DNA of 64,000 nt from Nocardioides deserti (GCF_014266025.1 NZ_JACMYC010000002.1:372001-436000); one strand, 5' to 3'; shown: positions 27,991 to 37,060, counted from the stretch's first letter. The notes: generated by a model from the sequence alone, not told the origin. Made by a program: numbers and translations.

Positions 27991-28644
27991 TCAGGAGCTG
28001 GCGGCGCGACGCACCATCCGCTCCGCCAGGTCCGCCATCCCGAGCCGGTCGCGCTCGCGCCCGATCACGGCGACGGTCGCGTAGGCGGTGCGGCCGTCGA
28101 GCGAGAGGAACCGCTCCATCGCCACGCGGCGGTGCCGGGCGGTCACGTACGTCGCGGTGAACCCGTCCCGGGTCTGCGCCTCGACCACCAGGTCCTCGAC
28201 GTCGGAGGCGCCCTCGAGGGCGTCGAGCCGGTCGCGCAGCGCGGACTCGCGGGTCTGGAAGCCGGTGACGAGCCGTACCCGCAGGAAGTAGGCGTGGTCG
28301 GTGGGCTGCCCGGGCGGGAACCACTTCCACTCGCCCTGCGAGGAGTTGCTGCGCAACCACCCGGCCGGCACCGGCAGCCGCAGGCCGAACGGCGGGATGC
28401 CGAGCTCGACCGGCCGCAGCGGCACGCCCGGCTCGAGCTTGGGCGTGTCGGGATCGGGCTCGACGAGCGGCGGCGGGTCGACCGGGTACGACGGCGACAC
28501 GGCCGGCACCGGGGCGGCCGTCGCCGACGTGCGCGGCTCCTCGCGCGTCAGCACGCCGACCAGCGCGCCGCCCGCGAGCCCCACCGCTCCGGCGACCACG
28601 ACGACGACCGCGAGGACCGCGGCCCCCGGACGTCGCGTGCTCAT
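27991..28644 (-). CDS. Single-pass secreted-domain protein, possible partner of the kinase
   Basis: 217 residues: cytoplasmic MSTRRPG, a helix (about 10-33), Pro-rich linker, and an outer domain starting LRLPVPAGWLRSNSSQGEWKW and ending with a strand-strand-helix pattern (VAMERFLSLDGRTAYATVAV then a helix) like the kinase's outer domain. Family not recognised; similarity is by eye and could be convergent. Convergent with the kinase gene, 24 bp apart. TACCCT ends 8 nt before ATG 28644. Confidence 0.75.
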   Translation of the reverse strand: MSTRRPGAAVLAVVVVVAGAVGLAGGALVGVLTREEPRTSATAAPVPAVSPSYPVDPPPLVEPDPDTPKLEPGVPLRPVELGIPPFGLRLPVPAGWLRSNSSQGEWKWFPPGQPTDHAYFLRVRLVTGFQTRESALRDRLDALEGASDVEDLVVEAQTRDGFTATYVTARHRRVAMERFLSLDGRTAYATVAVIGRERDRLGMADLAERMVRRAASS

Positions 28645-28691
28645 GGCGCCCGAGGGTAGACGGGTTCGACCCCGCGGCTACGTTCTGCCCC

Positions 28692-30206
28692 ATGACCAGC
28701 CTGCTGCTGCGGAACGCCCGCGTGGTGCCACTTCGCCCCGAGGACGCCGCGGCCGTCGGCCCGGACCCGGTGGACCTGCTCGTCGAGGGCGGCGCGGTGA
28801 CCGCGGTCGGCCCCGGCCTGGCCCGGCCCGCCGGGGTCGAGGAGGTCGACGCGGCCGGCCGCTGGCTGGCCCCCGGCCTGTGGGACCAGCACGTCCACAT
28901 GGCGCAGTGGACGCTCGCCTCGCAGCGGCTCGACCTCGGCGCGACCCGGACGCCCGAGGACGTCACCCGCGCCGTCGCCGAGCGCGTCGCCGAGCAGCCC
29001 GACCACCCCGTCATCGGCTGGGGCCACCGCTCCGGCGGCTGGGACCGCGAGGTCACCGTCTCCGAGCTCGACGCCGTCTCCGGCCACACCCCCGTCGTCC
29101 TCATCAGCGGCGACGGCCACCACGCCTGGCTCAACACCACCGCGCTGCTCCACCTCGCGATGCCGGTGCGCGACTCGGTGGTCCGCGAGACCGAGTGGTT
29201 CGCGGTCTACCCGCGCCTCGTCACGCTCGTCGGCAACGACGGCACCTCGCCCGAGGCCTACCGCCGCTCGCTCGAGGCCGCGGCCGCCCTCGGCGTCGTC
29301 GGCATCGTCGACTACGAGTTCGGCCGCGGCCCGCTGGAGTGGGTCGAGCGGTGGAACGACGGCGCCGACCTGCTGCGCGTGCGCGCCGCGTCGTACGTCG
29401 AGACGCTCGACGAGGTGCTCGCCGCCGGCCTCCGCACCGGCGACCCGCTCCCCGGCGGTGGCCCGCGGCTGACCATGGGCTCGCTGAAGATCATCAGCGA
29501 CGGCTCGCTCAACACCCGCACCGCGTGGTGCTGCGAGCCGTACGGCGACGCGCACCGCCTCGAATACCCCGCCGGCCAGCCCAACCTCTCCGGCGACGAG
29601 CTGCGCGAGCACCTCGGCCGCGCGCACGCCGCCGGCCTCGAGGTCGCCACCCACGCGATCGGCGACGCCGCCGTGGCCGAGGCGCTGGCGTCGTACGCCG
29701 CCACCGGCGCGCGGGGCTCCATCGAGCACGCGCAGATGGTCGGCCGCGACGACGTGCGCCGGATGGCCGAGCTCGGCATCCGCGCCAGCGTCCAGCCCGC
29801 GCACCTGCTCGACGACCGCGACATCACCGAGCGGATCTGGGGCGACCGGTCCGCGCGGTGCTTCGCGTTCCGCTGGATGCTCGACGACGGCGTGGAGCTC
29901 GCGCTCGGCTCCGACGCGCCGGTCTCGCCGCTCGACCCGTGGCTCGCGATCGCCGCGGCCGTCCACCGCAGCGCCGACGACCGCGACCCGTGGCACGGCG
30001 AGCAGGGGATCACCGCCCGGGAGGCGCTCGCCGCCTCCGTCGACGGCCAGCCGACCGTCGCCGTCGGCTCCCGCGGCGACGTCGTCCTCCTCGACGCCGA
30101 CCCCCTCGCCGACCACCCCACCACCGCCGACGCCGGCGCCGCCCTCCGCTCGATGTCCGTCGCCCTCACCGTCGTCGGCGGGGTCGTCGTCCACCGGGAC
30201 CTCTAA
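28692..30206 (+). CDS. Amidohydrolase (YtcJ-like, metal-dependent)
   Basis: 504 residues. Amidohydrolase_3 family: WDQHVHM metal motif, SGDGHHAWLN, SDGSLNTRTAWCCEPYGDA, HAIGDAAVAEA, SIEHAQMV and SDAPVSPLDPW, the metal and substrate positions of the family, with the C-terminal beta-sandwich re-entry. Substrate unknown (amides or N-acyl derivatives in other members). ATG 28692 follows TACGTT by 7 nt; leaderless transcript likely. Confidence 0.85.
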   Translation: MTSLLLRNARVVPLRPEDAAAVGPDPVDLLVEGGAVTAVGPGLARPAGVEEVDAAGRWLAPGLWDQHVHMAQWTLASQRLDLGATRTPEDVTRAVAERVAEQPDHPVIGWGHRSGGWDREVTVSELDAVSGHTPVVLISGDGHHAWLNTTALLHLAMPVRDSVVRETEWFAVYPRLVTLVGNDGTSPEAYRRSLEAAAALGVVGIVDYEFGRGPLEWVERWNDGADLLRVRAASYVETLDEVLAAGLRTGDPLPGGGPRLTMGSLKIISDGSLNTRTAWCCEPYGDAHRLEYPAGQPNLSGDELREHLGRAHAAGLEVATHAIGDAAVAEALASYAATGARGSIEHAQMVGRDDVRRMAELGIRASVQPAHLLDDRDITERIWGDRSARCFAFRWMLDDGVELALGSDAPVSPLDPWLAIAAAVHRSADDRDPWHGEQGITAREALAASVDGQPTVAVGSRGDVVLLDADPLADHPTTADAGAALRSMSVALTVVGGVVVHRDL

Positions 30207-30218
30207 CCCCGGCGACGG

Positions 30219-31190
30219 TCAACCAGCGGAGGTGAGCTTCTCCAGCACCAGCCCGGCGACGGCCTCCTGCTCGACCTTGAGCGGGTGGTAGGCGAGGGCG
30301 GTGGCGGCGCTGGTGACGCGGCCGTTGACCCAGGGGTCCTCTGAGCAGACGTCGTGGCCGTCGCTGGCGGCGTAGGTGTCGACGTACGCCACGTCCACCC
30401 GCTCGGCGGCCCGCTCCTGCACCTGGGCGAGGAGTCGGGCCATCCGGGCGGCGAAGGGGTGGTCGCCCTCGGCGAGCGGCAGCAGCTCGGGGCAGGTGGC
30501 GTCGGCGGGGACGATCTCGGGGTAGCCGACGACGACCACCTCGGCCTCCGGCGCGCGCTGGCGGACGCCCTCGACGACGGCGGCGAGCCGGTCGCCGACG
30601 GTGCGGATGTTCGCCTCGAGCTCGGCGACGCCGTCGCGGCCGAGGGCGGTGCGGCAGGGCGCCCCGTCGCGGTCCTGCGCGGCGGCGCGGACGCAGGTGC
30701 CGGTGAGGGTGCTGTAGATGCCGAAGTCGTTGCCGCCGATGCCGATCGTCACCAGGCTCGTGTCGGGCTGAAGCGCGTCGAGCTGGGGCGGCACGACGCC
30801 GCCGCCGAGCACCCGCTGGCTGCCGATGAGGCTCGCGGTGTCCGCGCCGGTGCAGCTGACGTCGGTGAGCTCGGCGCCGAGCGCCTCGGCCACCTGGGCG
30901 GGGTAGTTCTGCGCGGAGCGGAGGCAGCGCTGGTCGGCGGTCGGCCCGGCGAGCGGGGCGGCGGTGAAGGAGTCGCCGAGGGCGACGTACGTCGGGTAGC
31001 GGCCGGCCTCCGGGGTGGCCAGCGGGCTCGGGCCGTCGCTGCGCGGGATGCTCGAGGAGGGGGCGACCGGCGTCGCGTCGGGCTCGGCTCCCGCGTCGTC
31101 GCTCCCGCTGCAGCCGGCGGCGAGGGCGGCGAGCAGCACGGTCGGCAGCAGGGCGGTCCGCAGGCGGCGGGCTGTCGTCGTGGGGGTCAC
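30219..31190 (-). CDS. SGNH/GDSL hydrolase lipoprotein
   Basis: 323 residues. Lipoprotein signal with LAAGC (Cys27); catalytic blocks VALGDSFTAAPL (Ser), GIGGNDFG and a C-terminal His in ALAYHPL. Several Cys (CLRSA, SCTGAD, TCVRAAA, PCRTAL, TCPELL, VCSED) suggest disulfides, as in secreted Rv0518/SGNH lipases. An exported lipid- or polysaccharide-ester hydrolase. GTG 31190. Only 12 bp from the convergent amidohydrolase end. Confidence 0.87.
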   Translation of the reverse strand: MTPTTTARRLRTALLPTVLLAALAAGCSGSDDAGAEPDATPVAPSSSIPRSDGPSPLATPEAGRYPTYVALGDSFTAAPLAGPTADQRCLRSAQNYPAQVAEALGAELTDVSCTGADTASLIGSQRVLGGGVVPPQLDALQPDTSLVTIGIGGNDFGIYSTLTGTCVRAAAQDRDGAPCRTALGRDGVAELEANIRTVGDRLAAVVEGVRQRAPEAEVVVVGYPEIVPADATCPELLPLAEGDHPFAARMARLLAQVQERAAERVDVAYVDTYAASDGHDVCSEDPWVNGRVTSAATALAYHPLKVEQEAVAGLVLEKLTSAG

Positions 31191-31258
31191 GGGGTCTCCA
31201 GGCGTCGGGCGGTGTCGGCGTTCGGTGCCCGAACCGGGCCGGTCCCACGAGCGCGACC

Positions 31259-31289
31259 GGGCGGGACGGACGTCACGTCCGCCCCGCCC
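31259..31289 (-). terminator. Terminator hairpin after the fasciclin gene
   Basis: GGGCGGG-A-CGGACG / TCA / CGTCCG-C-CCCGCCC: 13 paired bases with one A-C mismatch and a 3-nt loop, 20 bp past the fasciclin stop and 70 bp before the GDSL gene start on the same strand. No clear U-tract. Confidence 0.55.
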
Positions 31290-31308
31290 GTGGGGGTGGG
31301 GTGTCGGC

Positions 31309-31938
31309 TCAGAGGTCGACGGGGCGCAGGACGCGGTCGATGGCGTGGGCGACCTGCTTGTTGCCCTTGTTGATGTCGAGCACGACGACGCGCGGGTTGC
31401 GGTCGTCCTTGTCGGCGTCGAGCAGGGTGACCTTCCCCTCGATGACGTGGACCTTGATGCTGCCCCCCTGGGCGGTCCGGACGCGCTTCCCCTCGGCCGC
31501 GAGGACCTTGGGGGAGGTCAGGGTCTTGCCGGCGACCACGTGGTAAAGCAGCACGGTCTCGATGGTGTCGACACCGAGCTTGGCGACCTGCTTGAGGGTC
31601 TTGGTCTCGGTCTTCGGCGCGAAGCCCTTGAGGTCCTTGACCAGCAGGCGGAAGGCCCGGTCGGTGGGGACGAAGGCGGTGGCGCGCTGGTCGCCCTGGG
31701 TGAGCAGCCCGACGGGGCTGTCCGGCTTGGCGTCGAGGACGGCGAGGACGGCGGCCTCGGTGAGGTCGAAGTCCTTCCAGCTCTTGTCGAGCTTCGTGCC
31801 GTCGGCGCCGAGGACGGCGGCGAGGCTCTTGTCGCCGGCCTTCGCGGCGGGCGCGGCGGAGGCGGGGGTGACCGCCCCGGCGACGACGGTCGAGGTGGCC
31901 AGGGCGGCGACAGCGGCAGTGGCGATGCGGTGCTTCAT
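31309..31938 (-). CDS. Secreted fasciclin-domain protein
   Basis: 209 residues. Sec signal peptide ending near ASAAPA; a single FAS1 domain with block H1 (TAFVPTDRAFRLLVKDL), the YHVVAG block and block H2 (VAHAIDRVLRP). Fasciclin domains mediate adhesion or ligand binding at the cell surface (MPT70-like). Lys/Asp-rich, unusual for surrounding proteins. ATG 31938 with GGGAGAGAC about 4 nt upstream. Monocistronic, terminated by the hairpin downstream. Confidence 0.9.
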   Translation of the reverse strand: MKHRIATAAVAALATSTVVAGAVTPASAAPAAKAGDKSLAAVLGADGTKLDKSWKDFDLTEAAVLAVLDAKPDSPVGLLTQGDQRATAFVPTDRAFRLLVKDLKGFAPKTETKTLKQVAKLGVDTIETVLLYHVVAGKTLTSPKVLAAEGKRVRTAQGGSIKVHVIEGKVTLLDADKDDRNPRVVVLDINKGNKQVAHAIDRVLRPVDL

Positions 31939-32023
31939 GGGTCTCTCCCTCTCGAGTGGTGTGTCGTGCTCGGTGCGGGAGGGATTCGCCGTGCGGGTCC
32001 GACCGGATTGGATGAATTTTCTA

Positions 32024-33226
32024 TCAGTTCTCGGGTGTCGGGTCCGGCTCCGGCTCGGCGACGCCCAACGCGAGCGTGAGGTCCAGGACGGTCCGCGGGT
32101 CCTCCAGCCGGTCGCCGTACGCCTCGCGCAGCTGCCCGAGGCGGTAGCGCACGGTCTGCGGGTGCACGAAGAGGTCCGCCGCGACGTCCTCGCGGCGACC
32201 CTGGTGCAGCAGCCAGGAGCGCAGCGTCTCGATCAGCTTCTCGGCGGTCGCGGGGCGGAGGTCGGCCAACGGCGCGAGCGCCCGGGCGCGCAGGTCGGCC
32301 AGCGCGTCGGGGTCGGCGGTCAGCACGAGCGTGGGCAGGTGCGCCTCGGTGTCGTCGCGCAGCCCGAGCGCGTGCGCCCGCCGGGCCCGGACGTACGACG
32401 CCCGCACCTCCAGCCACGGCCGGGACGGGCCCACCACGGCTCCGCGACCCCGCAGCGTGCGCAGCAGCGCGCCGCGGGACCGCCCGTGCGCGTCGGGCAC
32501 GAGCAGCACCCCGACCTCCTCCGCGCCGCTCGCCTCCCCGGCCTCGAGCGTCCCCGGCGGGACCATGCCGAGCACCGGCCGGACCTGCGAGCGGGGGACC
32601 AACACCGCGGTCAGCGTCGTCGGCGGCGGCCAGTCGGCGCGCTCGGCGGCCTCGAGCACGGCGTCCTCCGGCGAGCCGTCGAGCAGCGCGCGCGCCACCC
32701 GCTCGAGCAGGCGGGTGCGGACGCGACCGGTCGTGGCCAGCTCGTCCTCGTGGCCGGCGACGCTCGCCGCGGACAGCTCGTCGATGTAGGCGAAGACCAG
32801 CTCCGCGAAGGCCGCCAGCGTCTGCCCGTCCAGCCCCGCGTCGACCGCCCGTGTGGACATCTCGCGCCACGAGACCCGCGCGCCGATGCGGTACGCCGCG
32901 AGCAGCGCGTCGGTGGTCCGCCCGCTGCGGGCCTCGCCCCGGCCGAGCTGGTAGGCGCCCTCCATCGCCGGCGCGGGCGTCCGCAGGTCGACGCCGCGGC
33001 GGCCGGACGCGAGGGTCAGGAAGCCGCCGAGGGCCAGCTGCACCGCGTTGCGGATGGTCTCGCCCATCGACCCGTCGAAGGCGGCGACGTAGCTGGGCAC
33101 CTCCTCGACGATCGTCTGCACCACCCGCTCGGCGACGTCGGGCAGGTCCTCGCGCATGGCGGCGACCGCCTGCGGGGACAGGTGCAGGGCCGGCGCGGGG
33201 AGCTGCCGCGGCTCTCGTCTGACCAC
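32024..33226 (-). CDS. PucR-family transcriptional regulator
   Basis: 400 residues. N-terminal sensory domain, middle GGDEF-like region, and C-terminal PucR HTH (GRREDVAADLFVHPQTVRYRLGQLREAYG). GTG 33226 has AGGAGG 6-7 nt upstream. It is divergent from a ferredoxin reductase-desaturase operon across 137 bp that contain a 25-bp inverted repeat; such an arrangement is conserved in related actinobacteria as far as I recall, so regulation of desaturation is likely (inference). Effector unknown. Confidence 0.88.
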   Translation of the reverse strand: MVRREPRQLPAPALHLSPQAVAAMREDLPDVAERVVQTIVEEVPSYVAAFDGSMGETIRNAVQLALGGFLTLASGRRGVDLRTPAPAMEGAYQLGRGEARSGRTTDALLAAYRIGARVSWREMSTRAVDAGLDGQTLAAFAELVFAYIDELSAASVAGHEDELATTGRVRTRLLERVARALLDGSPEDAVLEAAERADWPPPTTLTAVLVPRSQVRPVLGMVPPGTLEAGEASGAEEVGVLLVPDAHGRSRGALLRTLRGRGAVVGPSRPWLEVRASYVRARRAHALGLRDDTEAHLPTLVLTADPDALADLRARALAPLADLRPATAEKLIETLRSWLLHQGRREDVAADLFVHPQTVRYRLGQLREAYGDRLEDPRTVLDLTLALGVAEPEPDPTPEN

Positions 33227-33323
33227 CGGTGGCCTCCTCCTGCCCGGAACGGGCGTGCTCTCGCGCGTTCGGGCCCCAGTTTGTCACCTGCGAACAACAA
33301 GCGCAGCCCGGTTCACGTCACTC

Positions 33324-33348
33324 GCACAGGAGTTTGGCACTCCCGTGC
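33324..33348. promoter_or_regulatory. 25-bp inverted repeat upstream of the desaturase operon
   Basis: Left arm GCACAGGAGT, 5-nt spacer TTGGC, right arm ACTCCCGTGC: 9 of 10 positions complementary. It ends 16 bp before the ferredoxin-reductase ATG (33364), so binding would block the transcription start or early elongation. Candidate site for the divergent PucR protein or for a TetR-type lipid sensor. Confidence 0.6.
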
Positions 33349-33363
33349 AGGACACTGGAAGAC

Positions 33364-34494
33364 ATGACCACCGCCGCCGCACCGCTGACGCCCGGTGGTG
33401 GCCGCACGCTCCGGAGCGCCCTACGTCGCTTCGCCGAGTCCGCGGTCACCCCGCTGGAGCTCGACGACGTCCTCGACGTCTTCCACCCGCTGCGCGCCGG
33501 CGCAGAGCTGCGGGGCCGGATCGTCCAGGTCCTGCCCGAGACCGACGAGTCGGTGACGATCGTCCTCAAGCCGGGGCGCGACTGGGCCGGCCACGTGCCG
33601 GGCCAGTACGTCCGGGTCGGCGTCGACGTCGAGGGTGTCCGCCTCTGGCGCACCTACTCCCTGACCCACGGCCCGCGCCCGGACGGATGCATCAGCATCA
33701 CCGTCAAGGCGATCCCGGGCGGCGTCGTCAGCAACCACCTCGTCCACCGCGCCCGCAAGGGGCAGATGCTCCAGCTGGCGCAGGCCGAGGGCGAGTTCGT
33801 GCTGCCCCAGCCGCTGCCCCGCAAGCTGCTGCTGGTCACGGGCGGCTCGGGCATCACGCCGGTCATCGGCATGCTCCGCAACCTGCACTCCAAGGCCGTG
33901 GCGCCGGCGACCGACATCGTGCTCGTGCACGTCAACGCCTCGGAGTCGGCCGCGATCTTCCGCGGCGAGCTCCGGGCGCTCCACGCCTCGGGCCGCATCT
34001 CGCTCGTCGAGCGCTTCGACGACACCCACGGCGTGCTCGACGTGGCGCTGCTCGCCGAGCTGGTGCCGGACCTCGACGAGCGGCTCACCTATGCCTGCGG
34101 CCCGGCCGGGCTCCTCGACGCGCTCGAGCAGCACCACGCCGACCGCGGCCTCGAGCTGACCACCGAGCGGTTCCGCCCGGTCGTCATCACCCCCGCCGAC
34201 GGCGAGGGTGGCGGCACCGTGACGCTGACCGGCTCCACGGGCGGCGGCACCGAGATCGAGCTCGACGCCACCACCCCGATCCTCGACGCCGCCGAGCAGG
34301 CCGGCGTCCTCATGCCCAGCGGGTGCCGGATGGGCATCTGCATGGCCTGCGTCCTGCCGATGCGCGAGGGCGCCGTGCGCGACCTGCGCAACGGTGCGCT
34401 GACCGTCGCCGTCCCCGGCGAGACCGGTCCGCAGGGCGTCCCCATCCAGACCTGCATCAGCACCGCCGCCGGCGCGTGCTCGATCGACCACTGA
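33364..34494 (+). CDS. Ferredoxin reductase with C-terminal 2Fe-2S domain (desaturase electron donor)
   Basis: 376 residues. FAD/NAD-binding reductase (RTYSLTHGP flavin motif; GGSGITPVIGMLR nucleotide motif; CGPAGLLDALE) and a C-terminal plant-type ferredoxin domain with SGCRMGICMACV and a fourth Cys in IQTCIS. It equals mycobacterial Rv3230c, which passes electrons from NADPH to the DesA3 stearoyl-CoA desaturase. ATG 33364. The desaturase gene follows after 86 bp containing degenerate tandem repeats. Confidence 0.93.
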   Translation: MTTAAAPLTPGGGRTLRSALRRFAESAVTPLELDDVLDVFHPLRAGAELRGRIVQVLPETDESVTIVLKPGRDWAGHVPGQYVRVGVDVEGVRLWRTYSLTHGPRPDGCISITVKAIPGGVVSNHLVHRARKGQMLQLAQAEGEFVLPQPLPRKLLLVTGGSGITPVIGMLRNLHSKAVAPATDIVLVHVNASESAAIFRGELRALHASGRISLVERFDDTHGVLDVALLAELVPDLDERLTYACGPAGLLDALEQHHADRGLELTTERFRPVVITPADGEGGGTVTLTGSTGGGTEIELDATTPILDAAEQAGVLMPSGCRMGICMACVLPMREGAVRDLRNGALTVAVPGETGPQGVPIQTCISTAAGACSIDH

Positions 34495-34565
34495 GCGTCC
34501 CGCTCGAATCCAGCACTGAGCTCTCGCTCGAGTCCGACACTGACTTCCGCTCCATCGCACCCTGA
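34478..34565 (+). repeat. Four degenerate 22-25-bp tandem repeats at the reductase 3' end
   Basis: Four copies of a unit that begins GCTCGA (or GCTCCA) and ends CACTGA (or CCCTGA), starting at 34478, 34502, 34526 and about 34549. TGA trinucleotides fall at 34492, 34517, 34541 and 34563, the first being the real reductase stop. Copies differ by substitutions, so the expansion is not recent. Confidence 0.7.
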
Positions 34566-34580
34566 CCGAAGGAGATCCCC

Positions 34581-35828
34581 ATGACGACGATCACCCGCAA
34601 GCCCGAGAACCCCACCGCGCACCTGACGCCCGAGGACATCGAGCAGATCGGCATCGAGCTCGACGCGATCCGCCAGGACGTCATCGACAGCCGCGGCGAG
34701 AGCGACGCGGCGTACATCCGTCGGATCGTGAACATCCAGCGCCGCCTGGAGCTCGCCTCCCGCGCGACGCTGCTGGTCAGCGTCTTCCCGCCGGCGTGGG
34801 TCGCGGGCACCGTCGGCCTCTCGGTCGCGAAGATCCTCGAGAACATGGAGATCGGCCACAACGTCATGCACGGCCAGTGGGACTGGATGCGTGACCCGAA
34901 GATCCACTCGACCACCTGGGAGTGGGACAACGCGTCGACCGCCGAGGGCTGGAAGCACAGCCACAACGAGGTCCACCACACCTACACGAACATCGTGGGC
35001 AAGGACAACGACCTCGGCTACGGCATCATGCGCGTCGACGAGGACCAGCGCTGGCACCCGATGTACCTCGGCCAGCCGCTGTGGAACTTCATCAACGCCT
35101 GCTTCTTCGAGTACGGCATCGCCGCCTACGACCTCGAGCTCGGCAAGAACCTGTCGATGCCGAAGGAGAAGCGCAGCGAGACGTTCAAGCGCAACGCGAA
35201 GAACACCCTGCGCAAGATCCGCAAGCAGGCCACCAAGGACTACGTCGTCAACCCCGCGCTCGCGCTGCCGACCGGCTCGTTCCTGCCGACGCTGGCCGCG
35301 AACTTCACCGCCAACCTGGTGCGCAACGTCTGGTCGCACTCGGTGATCATGTGCGGCCACTTCCCCGAGGGCGTCGAGACCTTCGAGAAGAAGTCGATCC
35401 CCGAGAACGAGACGCGCGGCGAGTGGTACCTGCGCCAGATGCTCGGCTCGGCCAACATCTCCGGCTCGAAGCTGATGCACCTGATGACCGGCAACCTGTC
35501 CCACCAGATCGAGCACCACCTCTTCCCGGACCTGCCCTCGAACCGCTACGCCGAGGTCGCGCCCAAGGTGAAGGCGCTGTTCGAGAAGTACGGCCTGAAC
35601 TACCACGAGGCGCCGCTGCCGCAGCAGGTCGCCAGCGCCTGGCACAAGGTCGTCCGCCTCTCGCTGCCCAACGGCTGGCTCGAGACGACGACCCCGGCGA
35701 ACGCGCCGCAGCAGCTCGCGCTGCTGTGGACGATGGCGACCGGCGACCGTCGCACCCGGCGTGCCGCCCAGGCCCGCCTCGAGCAGCTCGCCCGCCGTCA
35801 GCGCACCGAGGTCGCCGCCGCGGCCTGA
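34581..35828 (+). CDS. desA3: DesA3-type membrane acyl-CoA (stearoyl-CoA) delta-9 desaturase
   Basis: 415 residues. Three His boxes of membrane desaturases: GHNVMHGQW (His93, His97), HSHNEVHHTY (126-133) and HQIEHH (308-313), with two membrane spans around 60-90 and 230-260. Converts stearoyl-CoA to oleoyl-CoA in the membrane, electrons from the reductase just upstream. ATG 34581 has GAAGGAGA 6-7 nt upstream, the strongest ribosome site in this region. Convergent with the MFS gene: the last 31 bp overlap that gene's end. Confidence 0.93.
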   Translation: MTTITRKPENPTAHLTPEDIEQIGIELDAIRQDVIDSRGESDAAYIRRIVNIQRRLELASRATLLVSVFPPAWVAGTVGLSVAKILENMEIGHNVMHGQWDWMRDPKIHSTTWEWDNASTAEGWKHSHNEVHHTYTNIVGKDNDLGYGIMRVDEDQRWHPMYLGQPLWNFINACFFEYGIAAYDLELGKNLSMPKEKRSETFKRNAKNTLRKIRKQATKDYVVNPALALPTGSFLPTLAANFTANLVRNVWSHSVIMCGHFPEGVETFEKKSIPENETRGEWYLRQMLGSANISGSKLMHLMTGNLSHQIEHHLFPDLPSNRYAEVAPKVKALFEKYGLNYHEAPLPQQVASAWHKVVRLSLPNGWLETTTPANAPQQLALLWTMATGDRRTRRAAQARLEQLARRQRTEVAAAA

Positions 35829-37060
35829 TCGCGCTCGCGCTCTCCGACCAGGGCCGTCTGCACCGCACGGTGCAGGCGGCCCTGCTGCGTCGTCATCAGG
35901 GTGACGGCGAGGACGGTCGCGCCGACGGTGACGCCGAACGCCGCGGTCGCGCCACTGCCGTCGGCGAGGCGGCCGGCCACGCTCGACCCGAGCGCGTAGC
36001 CCAGGCCGGTCGCGCTGGCGAGCGTCGTCATCGCGGCGCCGACGCGGGCCGGCGGGACGACCCGCTCGGCGAGCGAGAAGACCGCGATCATGTACGGCGC
36101 GACGGCGAACCCGAGCAGCAGCACGGTGAGGAACGCGCCGGTCAGCGAGTCGACCAGCAGCAGCGGTAGGGACAGGACCAGCAGGGTGCCCGCCGCCGCG
36201 AGCGCGCGCCGCTCGTGGCCGATCCGCTCGGGGAGGTACGCCGTCGCGATGCCGGCCACCGCGCTGCCGACCCCCAGCGTCGCGTGCACGAGGCCGGCCA
36301 TCCCGGGGCGGCCGGCGTCGTTCGCCAGCACGGTCGCGCCGGTCTGGGTCGCACCGAAGAGCATCCCGATCGACACCTGCGCCAGCGCGAGCACCAGGAA
36401 CACCGCGGTCACGAGCGGGCCGGTCGCCAGCGGTGCACTGCCGTTGCGGCGGGTCAGCCGGGCGGACGGGTCGAGCGCGAAGGCGGTGCCGAACACGGCC
36501 AGCAGACCGGCGGCCAGCAGCAGTGCCCCGCCGGGGGAGACGAGCGCGACCGCGACGCCGACCAGCGCCGGGCCGATGGCGAACGACGCCTCGTCGGCCG
36601 CGCCCTCGTAGGAGAACGCCGCGTCGACCAGCCGCCGCTGGTGCGGTCCGGTGCCGTGCGTGAGCGGGCGCCAGCGCACGCGCGCGAGCGGGCCGACCTG
36701 CGGGAGGACGAGACCGGTCAGCGCCGCCGTCGTCACCACGAGCGCGGCGGTCGCGTCGGCGTGCACGACCGCGACCAGCGTGGCGAGGCCGGCTGCGCCC
36801 AGGAGCGACTGGACCAGCACCACGGGGCGCTGGCCGGTGCGGTCGGCGACCGCACCGGCGACGGGTGCGCCGAGGGCGTTGGCGACCGCGAGGGCACCGG
36901 CGCTGAGGCCGCCGAGCCCGTAGCTGTCGGTCGCGGTCGAGACGAGCAGGAGCGTGCCGAGCTGGCTCATGGCCAGCGGGAGCCGGCCGAGGAACGCCAC
37001 GACGACGTACGTCGGTCCGGCGATCGCCAGGAGTCGGCGGTAGGAGGCGAGCGGGGTCAT
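35798..37060 (-). CDS. MFS transporter, 12 helices
   Basis: 420 residues with 12 hydrophobic spans and the MFS loop motif DRTGQRPVV after helix 2. Resembles multidrug/arabinose-type efflux proteins; substrate unknown. ATG 37060 places the first helix at about residue 10; upstream frame gives an Arg/Pro-rich tail and is rejected. The stop overlaps the convergent desaturase by 31 bp. Confidence 0.85.
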   Translation of the reverse strand: MTPLASYRRLLAIAGPTYVVVAFLGRLPLAMSQLGTLLLVSTATDSYGLGGLSAGALAVANALGAPVAGAVADRTGQRPVVLVQSLLGAAGLATLVAVVHADATAALVVTTAALTGLVLPQVGPLARVRWRPLTHGTGPHQRRLVDAAFSYEGAADEASFAIGPALVGVAVALVSPGGALLLAAGLLAVFGTAFALDPSARLTRRNGSAPLATGPLVTAVFLVLALAQVSIGMLFGATQTGATVLANDAGRPGMAGLVHATLGVGSAVAGIATAYLPERIGHERRALAAAGTLLVLSLPLLLVDSLTGAFLTVLLLGFAVAPYMIAVFSLAERVVPPARVGAAMTTLASATGLGYALGSSVAGRLADGSGATAAFGVTVGATVLAVTLMTTQQGRLHRAVQTALVGERERDQAAAATSVR

